In this document: one piece after another, positions 1 to 9,236 of the stretch
Layout: every line of letters begins with the position of its first letter
How positions within the stretch are numbered: the stretch's first letter is position 1
Source: Asanoa ishikariensis
GTDB lineage: Bacteria; Actinomycetota; Actinomycetes; Mycobacteriales; Micromonosporaceae
Direction of reading: 5' to 3'
DNA length: 64,000 bases
Assembly (NCBI RefSeq): GCF_900107455.1
Contig: NZ_FNQB01000003.1
Location: 806,001-870,000 of the forward strand
Notes under the pieces: model-generated
The model's database searches: none
What the model saw: only the letters and a program-made list of their open reading frames with translations
Told to the model about the DNA's origin: nothing
Made by a program: the position numbers and the translations under genes

Positions 1-132
1 AAGCGGCAGATCGCGCCGTACAAGTACCCGCGCGCCGTCGAGTTCATCGCCAGCCTGCCTCGGACCAGCACGGGCAAGGTCCAGCGGTACGTCCTGCGGC
101 GGCAGGCCTCCGCCACCACGGATTCGGCATGA
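1..132 (+). CDS. C-terminal end of an acyl/aryl-CoA ligase (partial)
   Basis: Only the last 43 codons are in the window. The residues [15 protein letters not shown] followed by [11 protein letters not shown] are the conserved C-terminal end of adenylate-forming acyl-CoA ligases; the Lys in TSTGKVQR is the usual catalytic lysine of the A10 motif. The stop codon overlaps the ATG of the next gene (ATGA, 129-132), so the two are translationally coupled. Because the next gene is a 2-aminobenzoyl-CoA/salicylyl-CoA monooxygenase homologue, a benzoate-type (anthranilate or salicylate) CoA ligase is the natural guess, but substrate cannot be read from this fragment. Confidence 0.85.
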   Translation, partial: KRQIAPYKYPRAVEFIASLPRTSTGKVQRYVLRRQASATTDSA

Positions 133-2468
133 GGATCGCGGTGGTCGGGGGTGGTCCCGGTGGCCTCTACTTCGCGGCCCTCGTCCGGCAGCTCGGCGTG
201 GCGGACGAGGTCACCGTCTGGGAGCGCAACGCCGCCGACGACACGTTCGGGTTCGGCGTGGTGTTCTCCGACGAGACGCTCGGCGGCATCGAGCACGCCG
301 ACCCGCACATCTTCACGGAGATGGCCCGCTCGTTCGCGCGGTGGGACGACGTCGACGTCCACTTCCGCGGCCAGGTGCACACCAGCGGGGGCCACGGGTT
401 CGCCGCCATGGGCCGTAAGCGGCTTCTGTCGGTTCTGCAGCAACGGTGCCGCGAGCTCGGCGTCGACCTCCGGTTCTCCACCGCGGCGCCGGACGTCGAG
501 CTGTTGCGGGAGTCCTACGACCTGGTCGTGGCCAGCGACGGGGTCAACTCGACCGTGCGGACGCGCTACGCGGACGTGTTCCGGCCGTCGGTGGAGGCCA
601 GACGGTGCCGCTACATGTGGCTCGGCACCGACAAGGTCTTCGACGCGTTCAAGTTCTACGTCAAGGAGACGCCGCACGGCGTCATGCAGTTACATGGCTA
701 CCCGTACGACGCGCGGGCGAGCACCTTCATCGTCGAGATGAACGAGCAGGTGTGGCGCCGCGCCGGTTTCGCCGACCACTCCCTACTTCCGGGCGAGTCC
801 GACGAGAAGTCGGTGGAGGTGGTGCGCGAGCTGTTCCAGGACGTCCTGGGCGACGCCGCCCTGCACGTCAACAACTCGCGGTGGCTCACGTTCGCGACGA
901 TCCGCAACGAACGGTGGCGGCACGGCAACGTGGTCCTGCTGGGCGATGCGGCGCACACCGCGCACTTCTCCATCGGGTCGGGCACCAAGCTGGCCATGGA
1001 GGACGCCCTGGCGCTGGCGGCGTGCCTGCGCGAGCAGGTCGGGGTGTCCGCGGCTCTAATCGGTTACGAGGCGGAGCGGCGGCCCGTCGTGGTCTCGACC
1101 CAACGGGCGGCGCAGGCGAGTCTCGAGTGGTTCGAGAACCTGGGGCAGTACACCGACCAGGACCCGACGCAGTTCGCCTTCAACATCATGACGCGCAGCC
1201 GACGAGTCACCCACGAGAACCTGCGCGTACGCGACCCCGAGTTCGTGGCCCGGGTCGACGCCTGGTTCGCCGGCGACGGCGAGGTCCGGCCGCCGATGTT
1301 CCAGCCGTTCCGGCTGCGCGGAGTGGAACTGGTCAACCGCGTGGTGGTCTCGCCGATGGACATGTACTGCGCGGAAGAGGGCGTGCCCAACGACTTCCAC
1401 CTGGCCCACCTCGGCGGGAAGGCCCTGGGTGGTGCGGGCCTGGTGATGACGGAGATGGTGTGCGTCTCGCCTGGCGGCCGGATCACGCCTGGTTGCACCG
1501 GTCTCTACACAGACTCACAGGCGGCGGGCTGGCGACGCATCGTCTCGTTCGTGCACGAACACTCTGCCGCCAAGATCGGGGTCCAGTTAGGACACTCGGG
1601 TCGCAAGGGATCGACGCGGCTGATGTGGGAGGGGATGGACGAGCCGCTGCCGTCGGGCAACTGGGAGGTCGTCGCGCCGTCGGCGTTGCCGTACCGGCCG
1701 GGGGTCAACCAGACGCCGCGCTCGCTCTCGGTCGACGACCTGGGCCTCATCAGGGAACAGTTCGTGGCCGCCGCCCGCCGTGCCGTGATTGCCGGCTTCG
1801 ACCTGCTGGAGCTGCACTGCGCGCATGGCTATCTGCTGTCCTCGTTCATCTCGCCGCTGACGAACCACCGGACCGACAGTTATGGCGGCTCGCTGGCCAA
1901 CCGGCTGCGCTTTCCGCTGGAGGTCTTCGACGCGGTGCGTGCGGTGTGGCCGGCCGACCTGCCGACCAGCGTGCGAATCTCGGCGACGGACTGGTGCCCC
2001 GACGGCATCGACGGAGACGACGCGGTCGAGATCGCACGGGCGTTCGCCCGGGCCGGTGCCGACATCGTGGACGTCTCGACGGGCCAGGTCTCCCCGGCGG
2101 AACAACCGGCCTTCGGCCGCTCCTACCAGACCCCGTTCGCGGACCGAATCCGCAACGAGACCGGCATAGCGACGATGGCGGTCGGCGTCATCTCGTCGTA
2201 CGACGACGTGAACTCGATCCTGCTCGCCGGCCGCGCTGATCTCTGCCTGATCGGCCGGGCGCACCTCTACGACCCGAACTGGACCCTGCACGCCGCTGCT
2301 GAACAGGGCTACGCGGGGCCAGGGGCGGTGTGGCCGCTGCCCTGGCAGGCGGGATCACGTCGGCCACAGAGCGGCCGCAGCGACGGCCCGCGACCACGCC
2401 TCGACCTCATCCGGACGAGCGAGACAGGCACCCGCCACCGCCGCTGGCAACCCGGCCTACCGATCTGA
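129..2468 (+). CDS. Bifunctional salicylyl-CoA 5-hydroxylase / 2-aminobenzoyl-CoA monooxygenase-reductase-type protein
   Basis: A 779-residue fusion. Residues 1-380 form a class A flavin monooxygenase: the Rossmann motif GGGPGGLY is at 7-14 and the second FAD motif GDAAHTAHF near 277. From about residue 395 ([21 protein letters not shown]) to about 740 it is an Old Yellow Enzyme-type FMN oxidoreductase, with [10 protein letters not shown] and [13 protein letters not shown]. This order is that of 2-aminobenzoyl-CoA monooxygenase/reductase and salicylyl-CoA 5-hydroxylase, which hydroxylate the CoA thioester of an ortho-substituted benzoate and then reduce the ring. The last ~45 residues are rich in Arg, Pro and Gly and are not recognisable as part of either domain. 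It overlaps the CoA ligase upstream by 4 bp, supporting a CoA-dependent aromatic pathway. Substrate (anthranilate or salicylate) is inferred. Confidence 0.88.
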   Translation: MRIAVVGGGPGGLYFAALVRQLGVADEVTVWERNAADDTFGFGVVFSDETLGGIEHADPHIFTEMARSFARWDDVDVHFRGQVHTSGGHGFAAMGRKRLLSVLQQRCRELGVDLRFSTAAPDVELLRESYDLVVASDGVNSTVRTRYADVFRPSVEARRCRYMWLGTDKVFDAFKFYVKETPHGVMQLHGYPYDARASTFIVEMNEQVWRRAGFADHSLLPGESDEKSVEVVRELFQDVLGDAALHVNNSRWLTFATIRNERWRHGNVVLLGDAAHTAHFSIGSGTKLAMEDALALAACLREQVGVSAALIGYEAERRPVVVSTQRAAQASLEWFENLGQYTDQDPTQFAFNIMTRSRRVTHENLRVRDPEFVARVDAWFAGDGEVRPPMFQPFRLRGVELVNRVVVSPMDMYCAEEGVPNDFHLAHLGGKALGGAGLVMTEMVCVSPGGRITPGCTGLYTDSQAAGWRRIVSFVHEHSAAKIGVQLGHSGRKGSTRLMWEGMDEPLPSGNWEVVAPSALPYRPGVNQTPRSLSVDDLGLIREQFVAAARRAVIAGFDLLELHCAHGYLLSSFISPLTNHRTDSYGGSLANRLRFPLEVFDAVRAVWPADLPTSVRISATDWCPDGIDGDDAVEIARAFARAGADIVDVSTGQVSPAEQPAFGRSYQTPFADRIRNETGIATMAVGVISSYDDVNSILLAGRADLCLIGRAHLYDPNWTLHAAAEQGYAGPGAVWPLPWQAGSRRPQSGRSDGPRPRLDLIRTSETGTRHRRWQPGLPI

Positions 2469-2601
2469 CCCACCACATCCGCCCGGCGGTGGCATCCCCC
2501 GGAGCCAACCCCCAGCTGCCCACGACGCGCCCACGCAGACATGGCACGATACGCCGCCACCGCAACCAAGACGTCGACATCGCGTCGGCTGCGGAATCTG
2601 T

Positions 2602-2925
2602 TCAGCCCGAGGTGTCCAGACCCAGCTCGAGTGCCGCCGAGTCGGCGTAGAACGTGGTCCGCGGCCAGGGTGGACTCTCCGCGGTGCGACTCCAGGTCAG
2701 GTGGACCACCGCCCATCCGCCACCCGAGATGCTGACGACGACGTCATCGGAGGCCTGCGATCGAGCCACGACGTCGATGTCCTGGCCGTGGAGGGGATGC
2801 CCGACGCCAACCTCGATAGCCAGTCGCGCTTTCAGGCCGCTGCGCTGCTCGACAGCGGCGGGTTCGCCGCCCCGCAGATCCCACCACGGATCTGCGAACA
2901 CGGGCTGCGGATTCCCTGGCGTCAT
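2602..2925 (-). CDS. Hypothetical protein (107 aa)
   Basis: A short protein starting at ATG 2925 (MTPGNPQPVFADPWWDLRGG). Features include an acidic/aromatic N-terminus, the segment VGHPLHGQDIDVVARSQASDDVVV, and a C-terminal half with GGWAVVHLTWS and PWPRTTFY. The amino-acid composition is protein-like rather than the Arg/Pro/Ala-rich composition of shadow frames here, and the layout recalls small actinobacterial hypothetical proteins (my recollection, no database check). The frame is open upstream to 3114, but the extension is low-complexity and overlaps the preceding gene. It lies 50 bp downstream of another same-strand hypothetical gene and may be co-transcribed with it. Function unknown; it is a single compact soluble domain with no signal or membrane segment. 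Confidence 0.55.
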   Translation of the reverse strand: MTPGNPQPVFADPWWDLRGGEPAAVEQRSGLKARLAIEVGVGHPLHGQDIDVVARSQASDDVVVSISGGGWAVVHLTWSRTAESPPWPRTTFYADSAALELGLDTSG

Positions 2926-2975
2926 CGTGAAATCACGTGTCCACCCTAGGTGGATAGCTGAACAGCCATGAGCGG

Positions 2976-3419
2976 TCAGAGTTCGATCCGGCGCAGCCAC
3001 CAGGGGTGGTGCTGTCGGACGAACGGGTTGTTGATCGTGCGCGCCAGGTAGCGATCGTCGAGTGGACGGAGTGCGTGCCGCAGCTCGCGTCTCGCCTTGC
3101 GCCGAAGTGCCCACGCCGCGTGCTCCAGCAGGGTTCGCACGTGGCAGTCACCGCTGCGCCAGTCCTCGGGCCAATCGTCGTGGTCCCGACCCGCGTAGCT
3201 GTCACCGTCGCGGTGAGCGGACCGTTGCTGACTGCTCAGCTCCCATCGACGGAAGGCGTATGCCACCTCTCCTGGGTGGAGTCTGTTGGCGCGCTCGAAG
3301 GAGGACAACTGGCGGTTGGCCGAAGCCGACAACCCACAAATCACCTGCGGTCGGCCGGATCGGCATCGTCGAGGCAACGTAGACCTGATCTCGCCCGGAG
3401 ACCGGCGAGGCATGACCAC
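2976..3419 (-). CDS. Hypothetical protein (up to 147 aa), C-terminal WWLRRIEL
   Basis: The C-terminal 60 residues look like a genuine protein: CHVRTLLEHAAWALRRKA, then RRELRHALRPLDDRYLART, ending NNPFVRQHHPWWLRRIEL. That ending resembles small actinobacterial hypothetical proteins (recollection). The first ~70 residues (PRRSPGEIRSTLPRRCRSGRP...) are less convincing, and the true start could be internal. It precedes the 107-aa hypothetical gene on the same strand with a 50-bp gap. The whole 2.6-3.4 kb interval sits between two plus/minus blocks and could be partly decayed. No function is assigned. Confidence 0.45.
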   Translation of the reverse strand: MVMPRRSPGEIRSTLPRRCRSGRPQVICGLSASANRQLSSFERANRLHPGEVAYAFRRWELSSQQRSAHRDGDSYAGRDHDDWPEDWRSGDCHVRTLLEHAAWALRRKARRELRHALRPLDDRYLARTINNPFVRQHHPWWLRRIEL

Positions 3420-3450
3420 TTCCAGGTTCTGGCGAAGAGCGTCCTGCTCC

Positions 3451-5151
3451 TCAGGTGATTTTACGCATCCGGGCCACGTGGACCGCCCAGAGGACGAAGG
3501 AGGCCGTGACCAGGACCAGGATTCCGAGCAGGGTGAACGACGACGGGTCTCGCAGTCCGGCGTCTTCAGGGTTGTTCGCTGGGTCGGCGACCAGGATCAC
3601 GGCGGCGCCCAGGGCCGCCATCATTCCGACGATCGAGGCGAGCACGATCAGCACGATCAGGCCGGCCTTTGACCCTCGACTCGGTGGGGCAGGCGTGCGT
3701 GGCTTCGGCTGCGGGATCGCGGCCTGCTCTCGCGCCGGCATCCGTATGAGGTTGGCCCGCGGGACGCTCGTGTCGATGCGGGCGAGCTGGTCGGGTTTCA
3801 GCGGGAAGACGGTCGGCTCGACCCGCACGGAGATGCCGTCCAGGCCGATGAGCTGGCGGCCGCCGTCCGGCCATGCCAGGGCGATCGCGCATTCGGCGTA
3901 CCGCACCGTCAGCGCGTGGTCGGCGTCAATCAGGCTGACGCCCTCGGCACCGACGACGAGCCTGACCGCGCCGCCCGATCGGGGCTGGTAGCGCAGCCCG
4001 TCGACGGCGGCGGTCGAAAACGTCGGGGCGGGCGTGAATCCGGCCCACTCCGCGGTGAGTCCGTGCGGCACCAGCAACAGGCCCGAGCCGGTGGCTTCCG
4101 TCGCCACCGCCTGCAGGTCGTCGATGGTGACGGCGCGTACCTCGTCGAGGATCTCGGCGGCGGTCAGGTTGGGTTGTCCGACAAGGGCGTTCATGGCGGC
4201 CGCCGGCAGTCGGGCCGCGTCGCTCTCGTCGTGGCGCAGCACCTCCTCGGCCTGCGAGCGGACGCTGTCGAGATCGGCCTGCTCGAACCGGCCGACCTGG
4301 AGTTTGGCGAGCACGTCGACGAAGGCGCCGAGCACCGCATCTTGTTTGTCCGGCAAGGCGTCCGCGTACGCGGTGATGGTGGCGAACTCGTCGCCGCGCG
4401 GGTCGTAGGACGTGTTGGCCGTGTAGGAGTAACCGCCCTCCTGGCGCAGGCTGCGGTACATTTCCCGCTCCAGCACCGCGGAGAACACCGACGCGGCCGA
4501 ACGACGGCGTACGACCGCGTCGAAGACGACGCCGTTGACGTGCTCGGTGAAGTACGCGGGCGTGGTGGGCAGCGTCGACGACGGCTGCGGCACGGGCCGG
4601 CGGGTTCCCTCGGGCAGGTTCAGTCGCAGCCCGGCGGGCACCTGATCGGCCGTCAGCCATAGCACGGCGTTCTGTCGGGTGAACCAGGTGGCGGCCCATT
4701 CGCGCACGTCGTCGGCGGTCAGCCGGGGCAGGCCCAGCTCCTCGTAGCTGACCAGGCCGTGGCCCTGCGCGCCGTACCGCCACAATGGCATCGACTCAAT
4801 GGCACCCACCTTGCGGCTGGCCGCCTCCGTACGCAGGATGCCCTTCTCGGTTTCCAATCGGGCCAGCGGCAGGTCGGCGAGCGCGTCGCACACCGCGATC
4901 AGGTGCTTGACGACGTCGTCCTCGGATCCTTGCAGGTGGAAATTGGTGACCACCGATCCCGTCGACCCGTTGTAGTGGTAGTCGCCCAACCCGACATTGT
5001 GCAGCGCCAGGTGCTCCAGCAGGTGGGTGATGCCGGCGGTGGCAAGGGTTTCGTCGGCCCGCCCGACCCGGAAGGTCAGGCCGGCCACGACCGGGCCACC
5101 CTTCGGCGCCAGCAGGGTCTGCACCCCGTCGACCTCTGTCTCCCGGATCAC
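3451..5151 (-). CDS. M16 (pitrilysin/insulinase)-family zinc metallopeptidase with C-terminal membrane anchor
   Basis: 566 residues. The inverted zinc motif HLLEH is at residues 43-47 (HxxEH), and the distal glutamates E102 and E109 keep the seven-residue spacing seen in M16 peptidases, so the catalytic site looks intact. A second M16-like half follows (about 190-400; RSLRQEGGYSYTANTSYDP is typical of the inactive C-terminal repeat). A linker rich in Pro and Lys (about 465-490) leads to two hydrophobic segments (KAGLIVLIVLASIVGMMAAL and FTLLGILVLVTASFVLWAV). These suggest membrane attachment with the peptidase in the cytoplasm, since there is no N-terminal signal. It is a single-chain protein, unlike paired mitochondrial processing peptidases. 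Its ATG overlaps the stop of the upstream gene by 4 bp (5148-5151), so the two are coupled. Confidence 0.85.
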   Translation of the reverse strand: MIRETEVDGVQTLLAPKGGPVVAGLTFRVGRADETLATAGITHLLEHLALHNVGLGDYHYNGSTGSVVTNFHLQGSEDDVVKHLIAVCDALADLPLARLETEKGILRTEAASRKVGAIESMPLWRYGAQGHGLVSYEELGLPRLTADDVREWAATWFTRQNAVLWLTADQVPAGLRLNLPEGTRRPVPQPSSTLPTTPAYFTEHVNGVVFDAVVRRRSAASVFSAVLEREMYRSLRQEGGYSYTANTSYDPRGDEFATITAYADALPDKQDAVLGAFVDVLAKLQVGRFEQADLDSVRSQAEEVLRHDESDAARLPAAAMNALVGQPNLTAAEILDEVRAVTIDDLQAVATEATGSGLLLVPHGLTAEWAGFTPAPTFSTAAVDGLRYQPRSGGAVRLVVGAEGVSLIDADHALTVRYAECAIALAWPDGGRQLIGLDGISVRVEPTVFPLKPDQLARIDTSVPRANLIRMPAREQAAIPQPKPRTPAPPSRGSKAGLIVLIVLASIVGMMAALGAAVILVADPANNPEDAGLRDPSSFTLLGILVLVTASFVLWAVHVARMRKIT

Positions 5152-6119
5152 GGGCGAGACCCCTTCTTGAACGCGAGCTCGCGGAGCGACACGAACTCGT
5201 CCACGTAGTCCTCACCGAGGTATTCCCACGGCCTCTGGTCGGCGAGGTTCCCGCCGGTCACCAGCGCGTCGTAGTGTTTGGCCGCGGCGGAAAAGTTGTC
5301 CGCCATGCTGAACGCCATCGCGAAGGCGCTGTGCGCGCCCACCCAGTCCGGCGCCGGCTCGAAGGCGGGGTTGAGCACCGAGTGCTCGGCCGCCCAGTGC
5401 AACTCCTGCTGAACCTGGGCGCGCTTCATGTACGCCACTCCGGCGCGGGAGCTCTCGTCGCGGATCACAAGCAGCAGATGCTCGACGTGCGCGAGCGCGA
5501 CCACGGCACCGTTGACGGAGCCGGGCGCAGATGCCTTCGTGCACTCGACGGCGAAGGCGTGCATGGCCTCGAACGAGCCGCCCCACTTAGGACACAGCTG
5601 CTGAACCATGGCCTGCTGCGCCGGGAAGAAGTGCGGGACGATCTTCCCGTAGCGCCTGCGCGCCTCGGTCTGTCCAAGGCTGAGCCCCCGCGCGGTGTGC
5701 AGCCGCTCGGTCCACGCGCTGGTGTAGCCGGGATGCCGGGCGGTCACCTGGATCAGAATCTGCTCGGCCCGGTGCAGATGCTCGTGGAAACCCTGCCACT
5801 GCTCCTGGCTGACGTGCTGACCCCAGGCCCCGGTGCGGATCTCCCATCCGTCGTCGACCAACCGCCACGCCAACAGGGTCCCGGCAAGCGCCGACGTCGG
5901 ATCCGCCGAGGCAGCCTCCTCGACGACGGCGCGATCGAGCAGCCGACCGACGAGGCTGATCGCCTTCTGATGCAGGGCCGGATCGGTGAGCTCACGGAAT
6001 CCGTCCTCGACCCCTTGCCAGTCCCCCGCCTTCGCGGCATCGCACACGCCACGAATCTCGGGAAAAGCAGCAAGACGATCGAAATTCGGCGCGGGTACGG
6101 CGGTGGGAGGCGCTGACAC
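5148..6119 (-). CDS. Hypothetical protein co-transcribed with the M16 peptidase (DUF4034-like?)
   Basis: 323 residues, mostly alpha-helical, with no signal peptide or membrane segment. Residues 9-60 (VPAPNFDRLAAFPEIRG...) are followed by blocks rich in Trp and His (HVSQEQWQGFHEHLHRAEQ; HPGYTSAWTERLHTARGLSLG; PKWGGSFEAMHAFAVECT). The pattern of paired helices, with repeated TSAW- and AAEH-type motifs, recalls tetratricopeptide-like or DUF4034-type proteins, but I do not recognise it firmly. It is translationally coupled to the membrane M16 peptidase, so it may be a partner or substrate adaptor (inference). The start is at ATG 6119. Confidence 0.7.
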   Translation of the reverse strand: MSAPPTAVPAPNFDRLAAFPEIRGVCDAAKAGDWQGVEDGFRELTDPALHQKAISLVGRLLDRAVVEEAASADPTSALAGTLLAWRLVDDGWEIRTGAWGQHVSQEQWQGFHEHLHRAEQILIQVTARHPGYTSAWTERLHTARGLSLGQTEARRRYGKIVPHFFPAQQAMVQQLCPKWGGSFEAMHAFAVECTKASAPGSVNGAVVALAHVEHLLLVIRDESSRAGVAYMKRAQVQQELHWAAEHSVLNPAFEPAPDWVGAHSAFAMAFSMADNFSAAAKHYDALVTGGNLADQRPWEYLGEDYVDEFVSLRELAFKKGSRP

Positions 6120-6164
6120 ATCGGGGAGCGTACGTCAACCGAACCGCTTTCATGTTGCCCTGAG

Positions 6165-7013
6165 TCAGTGGGTGTAGCGGGCGAGGAGGTCCTGGCGCCA
6201 CCGTTCGGTCTCGGCGAGCTGGTTGAAGGTGAAGATGTGCAGTCCTGTGAGGCTCACGTCCTGCGATCGCAGCGCCCGCACGACGTTGCGTAGCAGGGCG
6301 TCCGGCGTGTAGCCGCCCGGCACCGCCAGCCGGGCGAACCACGACGGGTGGCGGGTGACGAACCGGGTCGACTCGCCCACGCCGATCTTCGTCGCTACGG
6401 AAAGGAGTTTCGCCCGGTCGATCGGGCCGGCGAGCCCGAGGTACAACGGCAGCGACACCTGGCGGCGGCGCACTCTGGCCACCCAGCGCGCGATGACGCG
6501 TGGGTCGAAGCAGAGGTTGCTGACGATGTACGTCGCGTGCCGGCGCTTGTCCCACATCGACTGGATGGTGATGTCGTCCTCGATCGACGGGTGGCTCTCC
6601 GGATAGCCGGTGATGCCGACGCGGGGAAAGGGGTTGCCCAGTGAGCTGAGCGCGGTGAGCACGGGAAGCGCGGCGTCGTACGGGCCGAGCGGCGGGTCGG
6701 CGTCGCCGGCCGGCACGAACACATCCGATACGCCCGCGCCGACCAGCCGCTCGACGATCCCCGCGAGCTGTGGCTCGCCGGTGATCAGGCGGGCGGCCAC
6801 GTGTGGGACGACCGGATAGCCGGCGGCCGCGAGTCGCTCCGCCACGTCCAGTGTCGGTTCGAGGCCCTTGGTTGGCGAGGCGGTCACGGTCACCGTGACG
6901 TCGGACGGCACGGTGTCCCGGACCCGGCTCTCGACCGTCGCCGTCGGGATCACCTCGTAGCGGACGGCCGACAGCAGGCGCGTCAGCGTCTCGTGGTCAT
7001 CGCGCATGGTCAC
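6165..7013 (-). CDS. Methylenetetrahydrofolate reductase family protein
   Basis: About 280 residues of a MetF-type TIM barrel that interconverts 5-methyl-THF and 5,10-methylene-THF using FAD. Visible landmarks are the strand [20 protein letters not shown] near the N-terminus, PHVAARLI, a substrate-loop region [12 protein letters not shown], and [11 protein letters not shown], matching the MetF layout. Start is GTG 7013 or ATG 7007; both overlap the end of the choline dehydrogenase gene. It is the last gene of the minus-strand betaine-catabolism series. Given the methyltransferase genes at 20-24 kb, the likely direction is oxidation of methyl-THF released from betaine rather than methionine biosynthesis (inference from context). 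Confidence 0.82.
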   Translation of the reverse strand: MTMRDDHETLTRLLSAVRYEVIPTATVESRVRDTVPSDVTVTVTASPTKGLEPTLDVAERLAAAGYPVVPHVAARLITGEPQLAGIVERLVGAGVSDVFVPAGDADPPLGPYDAALPVLTALSSLGNPFPRVGITGYPESHPSIEDDITIQSMWDKRRHATYIVSNLCFDPRVIARWVARVRRRQVSLPLYLGLAGPIDRAKLLSVATKIGVGESTRFVTRHPSWFARLAVPGGYTPDALLRNVVRALRSQDVSLTGLHIFTFNQLAETERWRQDLLARYTH

Positions 7014-8655
7014 GATGCCGGTAGAAATCGGCCGTGGACGGGGGTTCCGGTGTCGCGCCGAGAATCAGGTCGGCGCTCTTCTCGGCCAGCATCATCACCG
7101 GGGCGTAGATGTTGCCGTTCGTGACGTACCGCATGGCCGAGGCGTCGACCACCCGCAGCCCGGCCAGGCCGTGCACGCGCATGCTGTCCGGGTCGACGAC
7201 CGAGTCGGCGTCCGTGCCCATCCGGCACGTGCACGACGGGTGCAGTGCCGTCTCGGCCTCGCGACTCACCCAGTCCAGGATCTGCTCGTCGGTCTCGACC
7301 GCGGCCCCGGGCGAGATCTCGCCGCCGTCGAACGGCGCGAACGCCGGCTGACCGAGGATGTTCCGGGTGACCCTGATGGCCTCGACCCACTCGCGCCGGT
7401 CCTGTGCGGTCGACAGGTAGTTGAACCGCAGCCGCGGGTGCACGCGCGGGTCCACGCTGGCGATTTTGACCGTTCCGCGGGCGTCGGAGTACATGGGGCC
7501 GATGTGGACCTGGTAGCCGTGGCCACCGACGGGCGCCGAGCCGTCGTACCGCACAGCGATCGGCAGGAAGTGGAACATCAGGTTCGGGTACGCCACGTCC
7601 TCGTTGCCGCGGACGAAGCCGCCGCCCTCGAAATGGTTGGTGGCGCCCGGTCCCGTGCGGCCGAGCAGCCACTTCAGGCCGACCTCGGGCCGGTGCCGCC
7701 ACCGCAGGTACGGCTGCACCGACACCGGCTGGGTGCACGCGTGCTGCACGTACACCTCGAGATGGTCCTGGAGGTTCTCGCCGACGCCCGGCAGGTCCGC
7801 GACCACGTCGATGCCGAGGGCGGTCAGGTCGTCGGCCCGGCCGACGCCGGAGAGCTGGAGCAGTTGGGGTGAGTTGATCGCGCCGCCGCAGAGGATGACC
7901 TCGCCCGCGCGGACCTGGCGGACCGGTCCGGAGCCGCGCCGGTACTCGACGCCGACCGCCCGGGTGCCCTCGAAGAGCACGCGGGTGACGAGCACGCGGG
8001 TACGCACCTCGAGGTTGCGACGACGCATCGCCGGGCGCAGGTAGGCGCCGGCCGCCGACAGTCGCCGCCCCCGGTGGATGTTGCGGTCGAACGGTGCGAA
8101 GCCCTCCTGCCGGTAGCCGTTGACGTCGTCGGTCAGTGGATGGCCGGCCTGCTGGACCGCCTCGAAGAAGGCCTGGAAGAGCGGGCCGGTCGCCGGGCCG
8201 CGCTCGAGCAGGAGCGGTCCGCCACGGCCACGGAACGCGTCGTCCGGGTCGGCGGCCAGGCAGTTCTCCATGCGCTGGAAGTACGGCAGGCAGTGCGCGT
8301 AGTCCCACGCCTTCATTCCCGGGTCGGCCGCCCAGCGCTCGTAGTCGAGCGGGTTCCCGCGCTGGAAGATCATTCCGTTGATGCTGCTGGAACCGCCGAG
8401 CACCTTTCCCCGTGCGTGGTAAATGCGCCGGTCCCGCAGGTTCGGCTCGGGCTCCGACGAGTAACCCCAGTCGTAGAAACGGTTCCCGATGGGGAACGTC
8501 AGGGCGGCCGGCATGTGGATGTAGACGTCCCACGGGTAGTCCGGCCGCCCCGCCTCCAGCACCAGGACCCGGTTGGCCGGGTCCGCCGACAGCCGGTTGG
8601 CCAGCACGCTGCCCGCGGATCCGCCGCCCACGATGACAAAGTCCACGTCGCTCAT
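6997..8655 (-). CDS. betA: Choline dehydrogenase (GMC oxidoreductase)
   Basis: 552 residues from ATG 8655 ([22 protein letters not shown]), which overlaps the upstream stop by 4 bp. FAD-binding motif GGGSAGS sits at 9-15. GMC signatures follow: [21 protein letters not shown] and [20 protein letters not shown]. The C-terminal active-site block includes [11 protein letters not shown] and the [28 protein letters not shown] ending. Length fits BetA (about 550). BetA oxidises choline to betaine aldehyde (and often on to glycine betaine). It is embedded in a sarcosine oxidase/dimethylglycine oxidase operon, which supports choline as substrate over other alcohols. No separate betaine aldehyde dehydrogenase is present in the window. 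Confidence 0.85.
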   Translation of the reverse strand: MSDVDFVIVGGGSAGSVLANRLSADPANRVLVLEAGRPDYPWDVYIHMPAALTFPIGNRFYDWGYSSEPEPNLRDRRIYHARGKVLGGSSSINGMIFQRGNPLDYERWAADPGMKAWDYAHCLPYFQRMENCLAADPDDAFRGRGGPLLLERGPATGPLFQAFFEAVQQAGHPLTDDVNGYRQEGFAPFDRNIHRGRRLSAAGAYLRPAMRRRNLEVRTRVLVTRVLFEGTRAVGVEYRRGSGPVRQVRAGEVILCGGAINSPQLLQLSGVGRADDLTALGIDVVADLPGVGENLQDHLEVYVQHACTQPVSVQPYLRWRHRPEVGLKWLLGRTGPGATNHFEGGGFVRGNEDVAYPNLMFHFLPIAVRYDGSAPVGGHGYQVHIGPMYSDARGTVKIASVDPRVHPRLRFNYLSTAQDRREWVEAIRVTRNILGQPAFAPFDGGEISPGAAVETDEQILDWVSREAETALHPSCTCRMGTDADSVVDPDSMRVHGLAGLRVVDASAMRYVTNGNIYAPVMMLAEKSADLILGATPEPPSTADFYRHRDHAR

Positions 8656-9236
8656 TGGTCCACGGGCTCCCCTCTGATGTATTCGACCGCCGCGTCCAAC
8701 AGCCACCGGGCCAGGTAGTCGGCGAACGACGCGCCGACGAAGACCCGATAGGTCGTGGAGGCGGTCTGGTGCAGGATCACCTGGGCCTTGGCCAGGTTCG
8801 TCCGCGCGCACGAGCCCGGGCCGAAGACGCGCGGATGCAGGTCGAGGGCGCACCCGTGCGCCAGCACCTCACGCGCGTGCGGCCCGCTCAGCTCCACGAC
8901 GGTGCGGCCCGCGGAGACGTCCACCGCGGAGACGCCAGGGAGGTCGTCGGCCATCGCCTCGGCCAGGGCTGAGCCGGGCTCGTCGACGAGCAGGTACCAG
9001 CCGGGACCGCACCACAGCGCGTAGCGCGGTCCGGTGCCGGCCGCGTGCCCGGCGGTGGGCCAGGAGGCGGCCAACAGCGGGCCGGGGAACAGGGCTGCGC
9101 CGAGCCGCGCCATCGCCGGCTCAGCGGGATCGCCACGAACCTCGAAGGAGCTCAGGTACGGGAGCTCGCGCATGATGCCGGTGGCAGCCAGCGGTTCGGC
9201 CAGGTGCGCCAGCGGGCTTCTACGCGGGTCAGCCAT
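8652..9236 (-). CDS. soxG: Sarcosine oxidase subunit gamma
   Basis: 194 residues. The family pattern is present: [10 protein letters not shown] at the N-terminus, [43 protein letters not shown] and the [18 protein letters not shown] end. SoxG is the small GcvT-like subunit of heterotetrameric sarcosine oxidase, which oxidatively demethylates sarcosine to glycine with transfer of the one-carbon unit to tetrahydrofolate. It overlaps soxA by 8 bp upstream and betA by 4 bp downstream, completing the soxBDAG order. Confidence 0.9.
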   Translation of the reverse strand: MADPRRSPLAHLAEPLAATGIMRELPYLSSFEVRGDPAEPAMARLGAALFPGPLLAASWPTAGHAAGTGPRYALWCGPGWYLLVDEPGSALAEAMADDLPGVSAVDVSAGRTVVELSGPHAREVLAHGCALDLHPRVFGPGSCARTNLAKAQVILHQTASTTYRVFVGASFADYLARWLLDAAVEYIRGEPVDQ

